Assembly (NCBI RefSeq): GCF_014235845.1
Contig: NZ_JACJUQ010000009.1
Location: 62,001-126,000 of the forward strand
DNA: 64,000 nt
Direction of reading: 5' to 3'
Source: Pontivivens nitratireducens
Lineage (GTDB): Bacteria; Pseudomonadota; Alphaproteobacteria; Rhodobacterales; Rhodobacteraceae
The notes below the pieces were generated by a model. It saw nothing but the letters and a program-made list of their open reading frames with translations, was not told the origin of the DNA and did no database searches. Both the position numbers and the translations under genes were made by a program. This document shows positions 34,508 to 42,903 of the stretch, in pieces (positions within the stretch are counted from its first letter, which is position 1; each line of letters starts with the position of its first letter).

Positions 34508-35658
34508 AATTCATCAACACCGCCGGACTGACCGAAGATCAACAGATGATCCGCGACTCGGTTCTTGATCTGTTGAACCAGCATCTTCCGCTCGATTCGA
34601 TCCGACAGATGGACGAGGACCGTGAATTCCCCCACAAGGCCTACAATGCCTTGGCCGAAGCGGGGTTCACCGGCCTGTTCTACCCCGAGGAATATGGTGG
34701 CGCGGGCGCGAGCGCGGGCGACCTGACCGCCCTGGTCGAGGCGTTGGGATATCACTACACCGGCATCGCCCAAGCCTATATGACAACCGTGATCTATGCC
34801 GGGATGCATATCGTCAATAGCGGCAGCCACGAGCTTAAGGCGCGGGTGCTGCCCGACATCATCTCGGGCAAGACAAAGCTGGCGCTGGCCATGTCAGAGC
34901 CGGGCACGGGGTCCGATGTCGCCGGCATCAAGACCTCGGCAATCCGGGATGGTGACCATTATGTGCTGAACGGCAACAAGATCTGGATCACCTGCGCGCA
35001 TGTCGCAGACAAGCTGGTGGTGATCTGCAAGACCGATCCCAATGCCGGCCGTCACAAGGGGGTGAGCACCCTTCTGGTCGATACCAACGCCCCCGGCGTG
35101 GAAATCCGTCCTCTAAAGATGTTGGGCAGACGCACGACCCATGCCAACGAGATTTTCTTCACCGATGTGAAAGTGCCGGTCGAAAATCTTATCGGGGAGG
35201 AAAGCGGTGCGTGGAAAAGCGTGATGAAATGCCTCAATGTCGAGCGTCTGTGCCTGTCGGCAATCTCTGCCGGGCATTGCTATCGCATTACCGAATACGC
35301 CGCAGATTATGCGCGTGACCGCATCCAGTTCGGCCAGCCGATCTCTCAGTTCCAGGTTATCCAGCACAAGCTGGTGGACATGCTGATCGCCGCCGAAATC
35401 GCGCGGCAGGCGGCCTGGCGTGTGGCGGATCTGATGGACAAGGGCGAAAACCCGATCCGCGAGACCTCGATCGCCAAGATTGTGTCGTCGGAGTCCAATG
35501 TAAAATGTGCCGATATCGGTCTGCAGGTGATGGGCGGCGCGGGCTATTCGGCGGAATATTTGATGGAGATGTTCTATCGCGACTGTCGCGTGGGCCCCAT
35601 CGGCGGCGGCTCGAACGAGATTCAGCGCAATGTGATCGCCAAGCAGATGGATCTCTGA
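34504..35658 (+). CDS. Acyl-CoA dehydrogenase
   Basis: The 384-residue flavoprotein has the family landmarks LALAMSEPGTGSDVAGIKT, WITCAHVADKLVV, RIQFGQPISQFQVIQHKL and a C-terminal GGSNEIQRNVIA. The usual catalytic Glu of the YEGTSEIQR motif is Gly here, while a glutamate is present in the helix-G segment LNVERLCLSA. That is the location used by isovaleryl-CoA and long-chain dehydrogenases, so activity is plausible. It would form an enoyl-CoA with FAD, passing electrons to ETF. The ATG overlaps the MaoC stop. A strong hairpin follows the gene and ends the operon. Confidence 0.92.
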   Translation: MKFINTAGLTEDQQMIRDSVLDLLNQHLPLDSIRQMDEDREFPHKAYNALAEAGFTGLFYPEEYGGAGASAGDLTALVEALGYHYTGIAQAYMTTVIYAGMHIVNSGSHELKARVLPDIISGKTKLALAMSEPGTGSDVAGIKTSAIRDGDHYVLNGNKIWITCAHVADKLVVICKTDPNAGRHKGVSTLLVDTNAPGVEIRPLKMLGRRTTHANEIFFTDVKVPVENLIGEESGAWKSVMKCLNVERLCLSAISAGHCYRITEYAADYARDRIQFGQPISQFQVIQHKLVDMLIAAEIARQAAWRVADLMDKGENPIRETSIAKIVSSESNVKCADIGLQVMGGAGYSAEYLMEMFYRDCRVGPIGGGSNEIQRNVIAKQMDL

Positions 35659-35683
35659 CCGCTCCTGACCTCCCGAAGATGTG

Positions 35684-35704
35684 GGCGGCCCGACAAGGGC
35701 CGCC
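35684..35704 (+). terminator. GC-rich hairpin after the acyl-CoA dehydrogenase gene
   Basis: GGCGGCCC and GGGCCGCC form an 8-bp perfect stem with a GACAA loop, followed by ATTTCGT. It lies 26 bp after the stop codon, between convergent operons, and probably ends the CoA-transferase operon. Confidence 0.6.
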
Positions 35705-35773
35705 ATTTCGTGTCGGCCCAGCCCGGCCTGTCCGGGCGCGGCGCTCATCTCGATCACTCGCAGAGCCTGACGC

Positions 35774-37171
35774 TCAGTCCGTTGTCCTCTTGCGATCGGA
35801 CCCGGTGCCACGTGGCTGTTCGAGGGCGGTACACAGGGTGTCAATCCTGGGAAGATCGGCAAGCCCGAGGCAAAGCCTTATCAGGCGCTCGGTCCGGCCC
35901 TCGCCCATGACCGGAGCGCACAGGCTGCGGAACTTCGCAAGGATTGCCTCATCCCCAAGGGGATTGCGATCGGACCCACGCGGCGCATTGTTGGAGACGG
36001 AAAATTCCCGACCGTCGGCCAAAGTGACCGAAAGCCGGGACTGATGATAATGTCGCAATCCGGTGCCCGGCTCCACGCGAATCCTGTCGAGCAACGCCAA
36101 CAACTCGGGGCGCGCGCATTCCGCTTCGAACGCCTCGCTGGTGGCGGGTGTTACCGCCTCGAGCCCGGTAAGAGCGTGGGCCAGCATGTATTGCAGGTGG
36201 AATCGCGCCTCGTTCGCGGTGCCGGGCAGCCGGTCCTTGCGGATGGCCGGGACGGTGTAGGCTGGAACCTCGACCAGCACGCTGGCGATCTCCTCAATGG
36301 CGAAGCCCTCGGACTTGCGCAGATCAAGCGCCGCGTCATAGGCAGAATGGATGTAGCCGCAACAGGCATGCAGCTTGCGCCGCGGATGCGCCAGTGCCCA
36401 GGTCGAACTGTGAAACGGATCTATCGTCCATTGCGTCGCCATGGTGGCAAAGAACCCCATGGCGGAGGACAGGATGTCCGGGGGGCCGCTGATGCCCTGT
36501 TCGGCAGCAAGGGCAGCAGAAATCCCTGCATTGGCGGGAAGACCCCCGAAAAGCATCGGTTTGGCGCCGCGCCCGTCGCCGAAGATCACCTCCGCCGGGC
36601 ACCAATTGGCCCAGGCTGCGGCAATCGCCAGAGCGTCTGATGTCTGTGACGGAGAGAGGTCGAGGATTCGTGCGCAGGCCGCCGCCGATCCGACGGCCGA
36701 GGGCAGCCCGACCGACACCATACCGACCTCCTCAAGGTTTTTCTGATAGGGATAAAAGGCCCCGTAGACCCGTGCGGTGGTCTCGATCCCGGCAATCAGC
36801 GCCATTTCCAAGGTTTCGCCTGATACGTTCCTGGCCTGACCCATCGCAAGCGCGGCTGCGACGTTGCCGATGCTGGCATGTCCGGCTATCAAGTCGTTCA
36901 GTTCGTATATGTCGCCCTGATAGGCATTGATACGCGCGGCCGAGAGCAAGCCCCCGCGTTTGCCGCCCACGATTGAGCATTGTTTGCCGGGGTTGGCGTT
37001 CAACTCGGCCGTGGCGATACGCCGGGCTGCGTCGGTTGCGGCGCCCGAAACCATGCAGCCGATGGTGTCGAGAAGACATAACCGCGCCTGCGTCTTGACC
37101 TCTTCGGGCACGACCGACGGGTGCAACGTGGCTAGAAAATTCGACAGATCGCGGATGGGGGAATGCTTCAT
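35774..37171 (-). CDS. MmgE/PrpD family protein
   Basis: A full-length 465-residue member of the family that includes 2-methylcitrate dehydratase and cis-aconitate decarboxylase. Typical segments are LCLLDTIGCMVSGAATDAARR, then AINAYQGD-like ARINAYQGDIYELND, GHASIGNVAAALAMGQ, and the central KPMLFGGLPANAGISAALAAEQGI. The fold usually acts on di- or tricarboxylic acids (dehydration, isomerisation or decarboxylation). The ATG at 37171 overlaps the stop of the upstream NIPSNAP gene (ATGA), so the longer frame from 37210 is not preferred. Its substrate is unknown. A second family member lies at 57364. Confidence 0.88.
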   Translation of the reverse strand: MKHSPIRDLSNFLATLHPSVVPEEVKTQARLCLLDTIGCMVSGAATDAARRIATAELNANPGKQCSIVGGKRGGLLSAARINAYQGDIYELNDLIAGHASIGNVAAALAMGQARNVSGETLEMALIAGIETTARVYGAFYPYQKNLEEVGMVSVGLPSAVGSAAACARILDLSPSQTSDALAIAAAWANWCPAEVIFGDGRGAKPMLFGGLPANAGISAALAAEQGISGPPDILSSAMGFFATMATQWTIDPFHSSTWALAHPRRKLHACCGYIHSAYDAALDLRKSEGFAIEEIASVLVEVPAYTVPAIRKDRLPGTANEARFHLQYMLAHALTGLEAVTPATSEAFEAECARPELLALLDRIRVEPGTGLRHYHQSRLSVTLADGREFSVSNNAPRGSDRNPLGDEAILAKFRSLCAPVMGEGRTERLIRLCLGLADLPRIDTLCTALEQPRGTGSDRKRTTD

Positions 37172-37782
37172 GGCTGCTCCCGGGCGGCGGACGTCCCGAT
37201 GGGAGAGCACATGAGAGGACGTATCAGGGTTGTGTTATCGGGCCCACCCGGCTGATCCCGCAACACTGCATCAACATCGACGTTTTCGATCAGCGTGATG
37301 CGATTGCCTAGGGCGCGACCCAGAATGACATCAAAACTCGCAAGGGCGGTATCCTGACTGACCAGCGCCGAGCCTTCATGCTCGCTTATCAGGCAATAGT
37401 CGTCGGCAAATATCGGTTCCGAGGGGGGGCGGGCCGGATGTTCGCGGATACGCTGCCCAGTCAACTGGCTGAAACGCTGGCTTTCGCTGTGCAGGGACAG
37501 GAACCGCGATTCCTGCGACATGATAACGGTGAAGGCAGGCTCGATGAACGCCCTCTGCCATTCGGTTTCACCGGCAAGCCCGGCCCGGCAGCGCATCCTG
37601 TGGTTGAAATCATCATAGGCCCACAGATGCACGATCTGGTTGAGCGGTCCGACATCCGACAGCCAGTAACCCAGCATGGGCAGATGACGCGTAACCAACG
37701 GCAAGCCAGTCGTGCGAAACAGTTCGAGATAGTGGAGCGCCTTTCCTGGTGCGGTTGTGTAGGTGCGCAATTCGTAGATCAT
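37168..37782 (-). CDS. NIPSNAP family protein
   Basis: The 204-residue protein begins MIYELRTYTTAPGK, the hallmark of the NIPSNAP/dimeric alpha-beta barrel fold, and continues HLWAYDDFNHRMRCRAGL. Bacterial NIPSNAP proteins are small cytosolic proteins of uncertain function, often near catabolic genes. An AAGGAA lies six bases before the ATG. The 3' end overlaps the MmgE/PrpD start, so the pair is coupled. It diverges from the flavoprotein gene over a region with candidate operator site 4. Residues ~100-204 extend past a single NIPSNAP domain and contain no clear second copy. Confidence 0.82.
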   Translation of the reverse strand: MIYELRTYTTAPGKALHYLELFRTTGLPLVTRHLPMLGYWLSDVGPLNQIVHLWAYDDFNHRMRCRAGLAGETEWQRAFIEPAFTVIMSQESRFLSLHSESQRFSQLTGQRIREHPARPPSEPIFADDYCLISEHEGSALVSQDTALASFDVILGRALGNRITLIENVDVDAVLRDQPGGPDNTTLIRPLMCSPIGTSAAREQP

Positions 37783-37867
37783 CCCGGTTCCTTCATGTTG
37801 GCGGGCCCGGTTGGGCAGCCCGTGGCGGGGCCGTGGGTGTTGACGGCTCCTGCAAATTGAATAAATA

Positions 37868-37894
37868 TCCTACAAAATGAGATTGTTTTTGACA
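37868..37894 (+). promoter_or_regulatory. Candidate IclR-type operator, site 4, with a consensus -35
   Basis: TCCTACAAAATGAGA (37868-37882) has an intact right half of the shared palindrome. Six bases downstream lies TTGACA (37889-37894), a perfect -35 hexamer pointing to the flavoprotein gene; the -10 is not clear. Site 5 has the same 6-bp spacing to a TTGACT. Confidence 0.45.
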
Positions 37895-37961
37895 AGAACT
37901 CGAATTTGGTCAATGTCAGAGTCAGAACCGAGCTGATGTGGCCGCCAGAGGGGAAGCGATT

Positions 37962-39677
37962 ATGGGTGTTTCTGAAACGTGTGATGTGTTGGTGATCGGG
38001 TCCGGTGCCGGTGGTCTGACCACTGCTATCACCTGCGCCCAGCAGGGTCTGGACGTTGTGGTCATCGAAAAAGCGCCGGTCTATGGCGGCACAACCGCGT
38101 TTTCTGGCGGCGTTTTGTGGATCCCCGGAAATCACCACGGCATGGCGCAGAATCCGGACGACACCAAGGACGCCGCGCGGACCTACCTCAAGATCGAGGC
38201 CGGCAATCATTATGACGCGGATGCGGTCGATGCCTTTCTCGAAACCGGGCCGGAAGCAGTGGAGTTTCTGGAGCGCGAAACGGAGGTCAAGTTCATTCCG
38301 ACGCTCTATCCCGACTATCATCCGCAATATGACGGTGGTGTTGAAGTCGGTCGGTCAATCCTTGCCGCTCCCTTCGACACATCGCAGCTTGGGGAAAACT
38401 TGAAACGTTTGCGTCCGCCGCTCAAGACCATCACCTTTGTCGGCATGATGTTCAATTCGTCGAATGTGGACATCAAGCATTTCTTCAACGCCACCAAATC
38501 GGTCAAATCCTTTGCCTATGTAGCGAAACGGCTGGCCAGCCACACGGTCGAAGTGCTGCGCCACGGGCGCGGGACCCAGGTCACCAGTGGCAACGCGCTG
38601 GCTGCCCGGCTGGCAAAATCGGCCTTTGATCTTGGCGTGACGATCCACACGGATTGTCCGGCAAAGCAGTTGCTGAAAACCGACGGTATCCTGACCGGTG
38701 CCCTGGTGCAGCGGGACGGGCAGGAGGTCCGCATCGCGGCACGTCATGCGGTCGTCATCGCGACAGGCGGGTTTTCGAACGATCCCACACGAACCTCGGA
38801 AAGCTACAGCCATCTCAAGGAGGGGGGGGAGCATTTTTCCCCTGTGCCCGAAAGTGTAACTGGCGATGGCATTTCGCTGGCTGAGAGTGTGGGCGCCGAA
38901 CTGACCTGCAAGTTTGAACAAAGCGCCGCCTGGATGCCGGTATCGAAGGTTCCCGGTTCTGACGGCACCGTAACCGCGTTTCCGCATCTGCTGGATCGCT
39001 ACAAGCCCGGCATCATCGCAATCGGGCCGGACGGAAAACGCTTCACCAATGAGTCGAACTCCTATCATGATGTCGGCGTTGCGATGGTTGATGCCAATTC
39101 GGGTCGCGGCCAGACGAGGGCCTGGCTGATCTGCGGCCAGCAGACGATCAAGCGATACGGGCTGGGATATGCCAAGCCCGCCCCGGTTCCACTGTCGATC
39201 TATCTGCGAAACGGATACCTGAAGTCGGCACGGACGATACAGGAACTGGCGCGCACCATCGGCGTCGATACCGCCGCTCTCGAACAGACCGTTCGCGATT
39301 ACAACGGTCCCGCTGCGCGGGGTGAAGACCCGGAATATGGCCGTGGTTCCACAGCGTTCAACCGGTATCTCGGCGATCCCGAGCGCAAGCCCAACCCCAA
39401 TGTCGGACCCATCGAAGCCGGGCCGTATTACGCGCTGGAAATCGTCATGGGCGATCTGGGCACATTCGACGGTCTGGCCACTTCGGTCGAGGGGCAGGTC
39501 CTGGACCGCGACGGGATTCCGATCCCCAACCTGTTCGCTGTCGGCAACGACCGGCGCAGCGTCATGGGCGGTGCCTATCCGGGTGCCGGGATCACTCTCG
39601 GACCTGCCATCACCTTCGGCTACCTGACCGGAAAAACCATAGCAGCAAAGGCTAAGAGCTCAGATCCTCACGCATAG
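37962..39677 (+). CDS. FAD-binding oxidoreductase of the KstD / fumarate reductase flavoprotein type
   Basis: The 571-residue flavoprotein has the dinucleotide motif VIGSGAGGL near its N terminus, followed by GGTTAFSGGVLWIPGN and a C-terminal AYPGAGITLGPAITFGYLTG. These are typical of the FAD_binding_2 family, which includes 3-ketosteroid Delta1-dehydrogenases and soluble fumarate reductases. It would insert or reduce a carbon-carbon double bond next to a carbonyl. The ATG at 37962 has GAGGGGAAG upstream; a GTG at 37938 is an alternative. It leads the TRAP transporter genes and has candidate operator site 4 upstream, suggesting action early in the pathway. A steroid substrate is not implied by sequence alone. 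Confidence 0.85.
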   Translation: MGVSETCDVLVIGSGAGGLTTAITCAQQGLDVVVIEKAPVYGGTTAFSGGVLWIPGNHHGMAQNPDDTKDAARTYLKIEAGNHYDADAVDAFLETGPEAVEFLERETEVKFIPTLYPDYHPQYDGGVEVGRSILAAPFDTSQLGENLKRLRPPLKTITFVGMMFNSSNVDIKHFFNATKSVKSFAYVAKRLASHTVEVLRHGRGTQVTSGNALAARLAKSAFDLGVTIHTDCPAKQLLKTDGILTGALVQRDGQEVRIAARHAVVIATGGFSNDPTRTSESYSHLKEGGEHFSPVPESVTGDGISLAESVGAELTCKFEQSAAWMPVSKVPGSDGTVTAFPHLLDRYKPGIIAIGPDGKRFTNESNSYHDVGVAMVDANSGRGQTRAWLICGQQTIKRYGLGYAKPAPVPLSIYLRNGYLKSARTIQELARTIGVDTAALEQTVRDYNGPAARGEDPEYGRGSTAFNRYLGDPERKPNPNVGPIEAGPYYALEIVMGDLGTFDGLATSVEGQVLDRDGIPIPNLFAVGNDRRSVMGGAYPGAGITLGPAITFGYLTGKTIAAKAKSSDPHA

Positions 39678-39703
39678 AGGGATCCCGCTCAAGGGAGGAT
39701 TCA

Positions 39704-39826
39704 ATGGCATATACCGGCTCAACCCGGAACGACGCGACGCTTGACCCGCAAAAAACCTCACGACCGCGCGGCGGCGGGGGCGGGGGCGCGTTATGCACTG
39801 TCAACGCGGGGGGTTACCAACAATGA
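39704..39826 (+). CDS. Possible 40-residue leader ORF upstream of dctQ
   Basis: A GGGAGG lies five bases before an ATG that opens 40 codons, with a run of six glycines in the middle and CTVNAGGYQQ at the end. Its TGA overlaps the dctQ ATG (ATGA). The good ribosome site and exact coupling to the next start suggest translation, perhaps only to feed ribosomes into dctQ, whose own site is weaker. No family is recognised; chance is possible. Confidence 0.4.
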   Translation: MAYTGSTRNDATLDPQKTSRPRGGGGGGALCTVNAGGYQQ

Positions 39827-40359
39827 CGACCTTGATAGGCATTCTGGACCGCCTGTTGCGTCCGTTGGAACGTTTCCTCGGCTATCTGGCGGGGTTGATC
39901 GTGCTGGTGCTGATGGTTCTTGGCGTGGTCGAAGTTATAGCGAGATCGCTCTTCAACCGGCCGATCCACGGCTCGATCGACATCATCGAACAACTGATGG
40001 TCCCGGTGGCGGCCTTGGGGATCGCGTATTGCCAAAGCATTTTTGGCAATGTTCGCATGACCCTGCTTACCCAGAAGTTCGAGGGCCGGACCAAATGGGT
40101 GGCCGAGGCATTCACCCTTCTGATCGCAACGATCGTGGTGGCGATCTACCTCAACGGCAGTGCGCTCAACTTGATGCGGGCCGTCACTCTTGGGGGGGAC
40201 ACGCCTGAAATCGGCATCCCGCTTTGGTACGGAATGGCCTGCGTCACCTGCGCGCTGAGCGTTCTGTTGCTGCGGCTCTTCGTACAGTTGCTCGAGGCGT
40301 TGCGTCTGATCGCGGTGCCGAATGACCAATCCGCCATTTTTGAAATATCACCGCATTAA
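39823..40359 (+). CDS. TRAP transporter small permease subunit (DctQ type)
   Basis: The 178-residue protein has four predicted membrane helices (LAGLIVLVLMVLGVVEVIA, VPVAALGIAYCQSIFG, FTLLIATIVVAIYLNG, WYGMACVTCALSVLLLRL), as expected for DctQ. It partners the large permease in sodium-driven uptake of an organic acid. ATG 39823 overlaps the stop of a 40-codon ORF; an ATG at 39793 in frame is an alternative. dctM follows after 17 bp, and the binding-protein gene lies beyond it. It is presumably co-transcribed with the flavoprotein gene. Confidence 0.88.
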   Translation: MTTLIGILDRLLRPLERFLGYLAGLIVLVLMVLGVVEVIARSLFNRPIHGSIDIIEQLMVPVAALGIAYCQSIFGNVRMTLLTQKFEGRTKWVAEAFTLLIATIVVAIYLNGSALNLMRAVTLGGDTPEIGIPLWYGMACVTCALSVLLLRLFVQLLEALRLIAVPNDQSAIFEISPH

Positions 40360-40376
40360 GCAGGGAGGAATACACC

Positions 40377-41675
40377 ATGGATCCGATCACTCTGGGTTAT
40401 CTCGGTCTGGCTGTGCTCCTGCTGCTCGTGACAGTGGGCGTTCCGATCGCATTTGCCACAGCCTTCACTGGTATGGCCGGGCTGTTCATCCTGCGCGGTT
40501 TCGATGTGGCCATCGGGCTCAGCGGAATCGTGCCTTACGGTGCTTCCGCGCATTACAGTCTGAGCGTTCTGCCACTGTTCATCGCAATTGGTTTTCTGGC
40601 CATGCATGCCGGCATCACCACCTCGGCCTATAACGCGGCGCGAGTCTGGGTGGGGCGTGCGCCCGGCGGGCTTGCCACGGCGACAATCTTTGCCAGCGCG
40701 GGCTTTGCGGCGGTATCAGGGGCCAGCACGGCCAGCACGGCAGTCTTTACGAAACTCGCTCTGCCGGAAATGGAGGCGCGTGGCTACAACCGTTCGCTGG
40801 CCGCCGGCGTCGTTGCGGTCGGCGGAACGCTGGCGGCCCTGATCCCACCAAGCGCGATCCTGGTGATCTACGGGATCATCGTCGAGGAATCCATCGGCGC
40901 TCTGCTGATGGCGGGTTTCCTGCCGGGGCTGATATCCATCGTGGTCTACCTGATCGTGATCGCAACGGTCGTCACCATCAAACCGGACCTCGCACCCAAA
41001 CTGGAGCGCACCAGCATAAAGGAAAAATTGCGCACCATTCCTCAGCTTGCCGGCATCGGCCTTGTGGTTGGCGTCATTCTCGTGGGAATTTACTTCGGCA
41101 TCATGACACCGACCGAGGCCGCGGCTGTTGCGACCGCGATCATGTTCGTCATGGCTCTGGGCAAGAAGATCAGTTTCGCTGATTTCCGAAGCGGCATCCT
41201 CGACACTGTCCGCACCACCGTCATGATCTTCATGGTGATCTGGGGGGTTTTGGTCTTCGTCCGCTTTCTGGCCTTTACCGGGCTTCCCGCCTCGGTGACG
41301 GATGCGATCGTCGGGTTGGATATGCCGCGCGGCATGATCCTGTTTGCCATCATCCTGCTTTATCTTCTGCTAGGTATGGTTCTGGATGGCATCGGCATGA
41401 TGATGCTGACGCTTCCGGTGATCTTTCCGCTGATCGCGGAGCTTGGATACGATCCCATCTGGTTCGGCGTCCTGCTGGTCAAGTTGATCGAGGTCGGCGT
41501 GGTTACACCCCCGGTCGGCCTGAATTGCTATGTTGTCAATGGGATACGCCCCGACATTCCGCTGCATGACGTGTTCAAGGGCGTCGCTCCGTTCCTGTTG
41601 GGAGAGGTGGTCATTATCGGGATCATCGTATTTTTCCCGGATCTGGTGCTGTTCCTGCCGAACATGATGAGGTGA
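40377..41675 (+). CDS. TRAP transporter large permease subunit (DctM type)
   Basis: The 432-residue protein has about 12 hydrophobic segments and DctM landmarks: GVPIAFATAFTGMAGL at the start, FASAGFAAVSGASTASTAVFTKLALPEM, AALIPPSAILVIYGI, YFGIMTPTEAAAVAT, and the C-terminal VVTPPVGLNCYVVNGI. It forms the transport pathway with DctQ. The ribosome site GGGAGG lies seven bases before the ATG. It ends at a short region carrying operator site 5 and a promoter candidate for the binding-protein gene. Confidence 0.94.
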   Translation: MDPITLGYLGLAVLLLLVTVGVPIAFATAFTGMAGLFILRGFDVAIGLSGIVPYGASAHYSLSVLPLFIAIGFLAMHAGITTSAYNAARVWVGRAPGGLATATIFASAGFAAVSGASTASTAVFTKLALPEMEARGYNRSLAAGVVAVGGTLAALIPPSAILVIYGIIVEESIGALLMAGFLPGLISIVVYLIVIATVVTIKPDLAPKLERTSIKEKLRTIPQLAGIGLVVGVILVGIYFGIMTPTEAAAVATAIMFVMALGKKISFADFRSGILDTVRTTVMIFMVIWGVLVFVRFLAFTGLPASVTDAIVGLDMPRGMILFAIILLYLLLGMVLDGIGMMMLTLPVIFPLIAELGYDPIWFGVLLVKLIEVGVVTPPVGLNCYVVNGIRPDIPLHDVFKGVAPFLLGEVVIIGIIVFFPDLVLFLPNMMR

Positions 41676-41679
41676 AAAA

Positions 41680-41706
41680 TCTCATAAAACGAGATAAATG
41701 TTGACT
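41680..41706 (+). promoter_or_regulatory. Candidate IclR-type operator, site 5, with -35-like TTGACT
   Basis: TCTCATAAAACGAGA (41680-41694) is the best copy of the palindrome (TCTC/GAGA arms). TTGACT follows after 6 bp, and a weak CATAAG lies 17 bp further on. A left-half-only copy, TCTCGT, occurs at 41732. The site suggests that the binding protein has its own regulated promoter. Confidence 0.5.
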
Positions 41707-41768
41707 ATATAACAGATGGCTTCCATAAGGATCTCGTAAACAAGTGGAGCCGAAAGGGAGGAAAATCC

Positions 41769-42818
41769 ATGAAATTGACCAAATCCGTATTACTGGGCAC
41801 TGCACTTGCCCTGGGCGCCGGACCCGTTTTGATCGCAACCACGCCAACATCGGCCACCGCCGCCGAGGTCGAGGGCCCGGAGGTGAAATGGAACCTGTCT
41901 CTGTGGGGTGCACGCCGCGGCTTCTCCGAGGGGTTGGAGGGTCTTGCGCAATATGTCTCGGAACAGACCGACGGGAACTTCGAGATCGAGCTGCACTATG
42001 GCGAGGTCCTTTCTGCCAGCAAGGAGAACCTCGACGGACTTTACCTCGGCGCCTTCGAGGCGGCGGCCTTCTGTCCGATCTATCATCCTGCCAAGACACC
42101 GGCGCTCAGTGTGCTCGATCTGGCCTTCCTGCCGGTCGAAACGCTGGCAGAACGGCGCGACCTGATCGAGTCGCTATACCAGGATCCGGCAATCATCGCA
42201 GATTTCGCAAAGTGGAAGGCGCTTCCGCTTATGGGCGTGATGATGCCCAATTATCAAGCGATGGGCGCCGGCGATCCACCGACAACACTTGAAGATTGGC
42301 AGGGTCTGCGCATCAGTTCGGCCGGCGGTGTCGGTGAGGTTATGGCCGGTCTGGGCGCAAGCGTCACGCTTGTCACCGCGCCGGACATGTTCCAGTCGCT
42401 GGAGCGCGGCATGATTGAAGCCGCAACCTTCCCCTATACCTATGCCTTTGCCTCCTACCGACTGCATGAGGTGTCGGACTGGGTGACGGATAACTGGTCC
42501 ATGGGGGCGGTCGTCTGTCACTCGGCCATGTCCGAAAGTGCCTATAATGCGCTTCCCGAGCAGTACAAGACGCTGTTGGATGAAGCGGTGGAGTTCGGCT
42601 ACGATCTGCAGATACAGAAATACAACGAAGTGGATGTGGAAAACGAGGCACTCTTCGAAGCAGAGGAACTGTACCGCGTACCCATGACCGATGAAATCGA
42701 CGCGGCCATTGCCGCAGCGGTGCAGCCGAGCTGGGATGCCTGGATCGAGTCCGCCAGCGCCGAAGGCGTTCCTGCCCAGGAACTTCTGGACAAGGTTCTT
42801 GAGGCAGCAGCCGAATAG
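41769..42818 (+). CDS. TRAP transporter substrate-binding protein (DctP type)
   Basis: A 349-residue periplasmic protein with a Sec signal peptide (MKLTKS, a hydrophobic core, cleavage near ATAAE). The mature part follows the DctP fold: VKWNLSLWG start, YGEVLSASKENLDG, EDWQGLRIS, and MIEAATFPYTYAFASYRLHEV. It captures the substrate and delivers it to DctQM. It lies downstream of dctM with its own probable promoter and a strong GGGAGG ribosome site, which fits the need for high expression. The ligand cannot be predicted; the neighbouring CoA-transferase and MmgE/PrpD genes suggest a carboxylate. Confidence 0.9.
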   Translation: MKLTKSVLLGTALALGAGPVLIATTPTSATAAEVEGPEVKWNLSLWGARRGFSEGLEGLAQYVSEQTDGNFEIELHYGEVLSASKENLDGLYLGAFEAAAFCPIYHPAKTPALSVLDLAFLPVETLAERRDLIESLYQDPAIIADFAKWKALPLMGVMMPNYQAMGAGDPPTTLEDWQGLRISSAGGVGEVMAGLGASVTLVTAPDMFQSLERGMIEAATFPYTYAFASYRLHEVSDWVTDNWSMGAVVCHSAMSESAYNALPEQYKTLLDEAVEFGYDLQIQKYNEVDVENEALFEAEELYRVPMTDEIDAAIAAAVQPSWDAWIESASAEGVPAQELLDKVLEAAAE

Positions 42819-42826
42819 TTCACCAT

Positions 42827-42854
42827 CCGGGCGGAGTGTGAACACTCCGCCCGG
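42827..42854 (+). terminator. Strong hairpin after the TRAP binding-protein gene
   Basis: A 12-bp perfect stem (CCGGGCGGAGTG / CACTCCGCCCGG) with a TGAA loop, followed by TTTGCG, lies 9 bp after the dctP stop. It separates this operon from the convergent pcaQ gene. Confidence 0.75.
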
Positions 42855-42903
42855 TTTGCGTCTTCGGGGATATGCGAAGTTGCCTTTGACGCCTATCGGA
42901 TTT

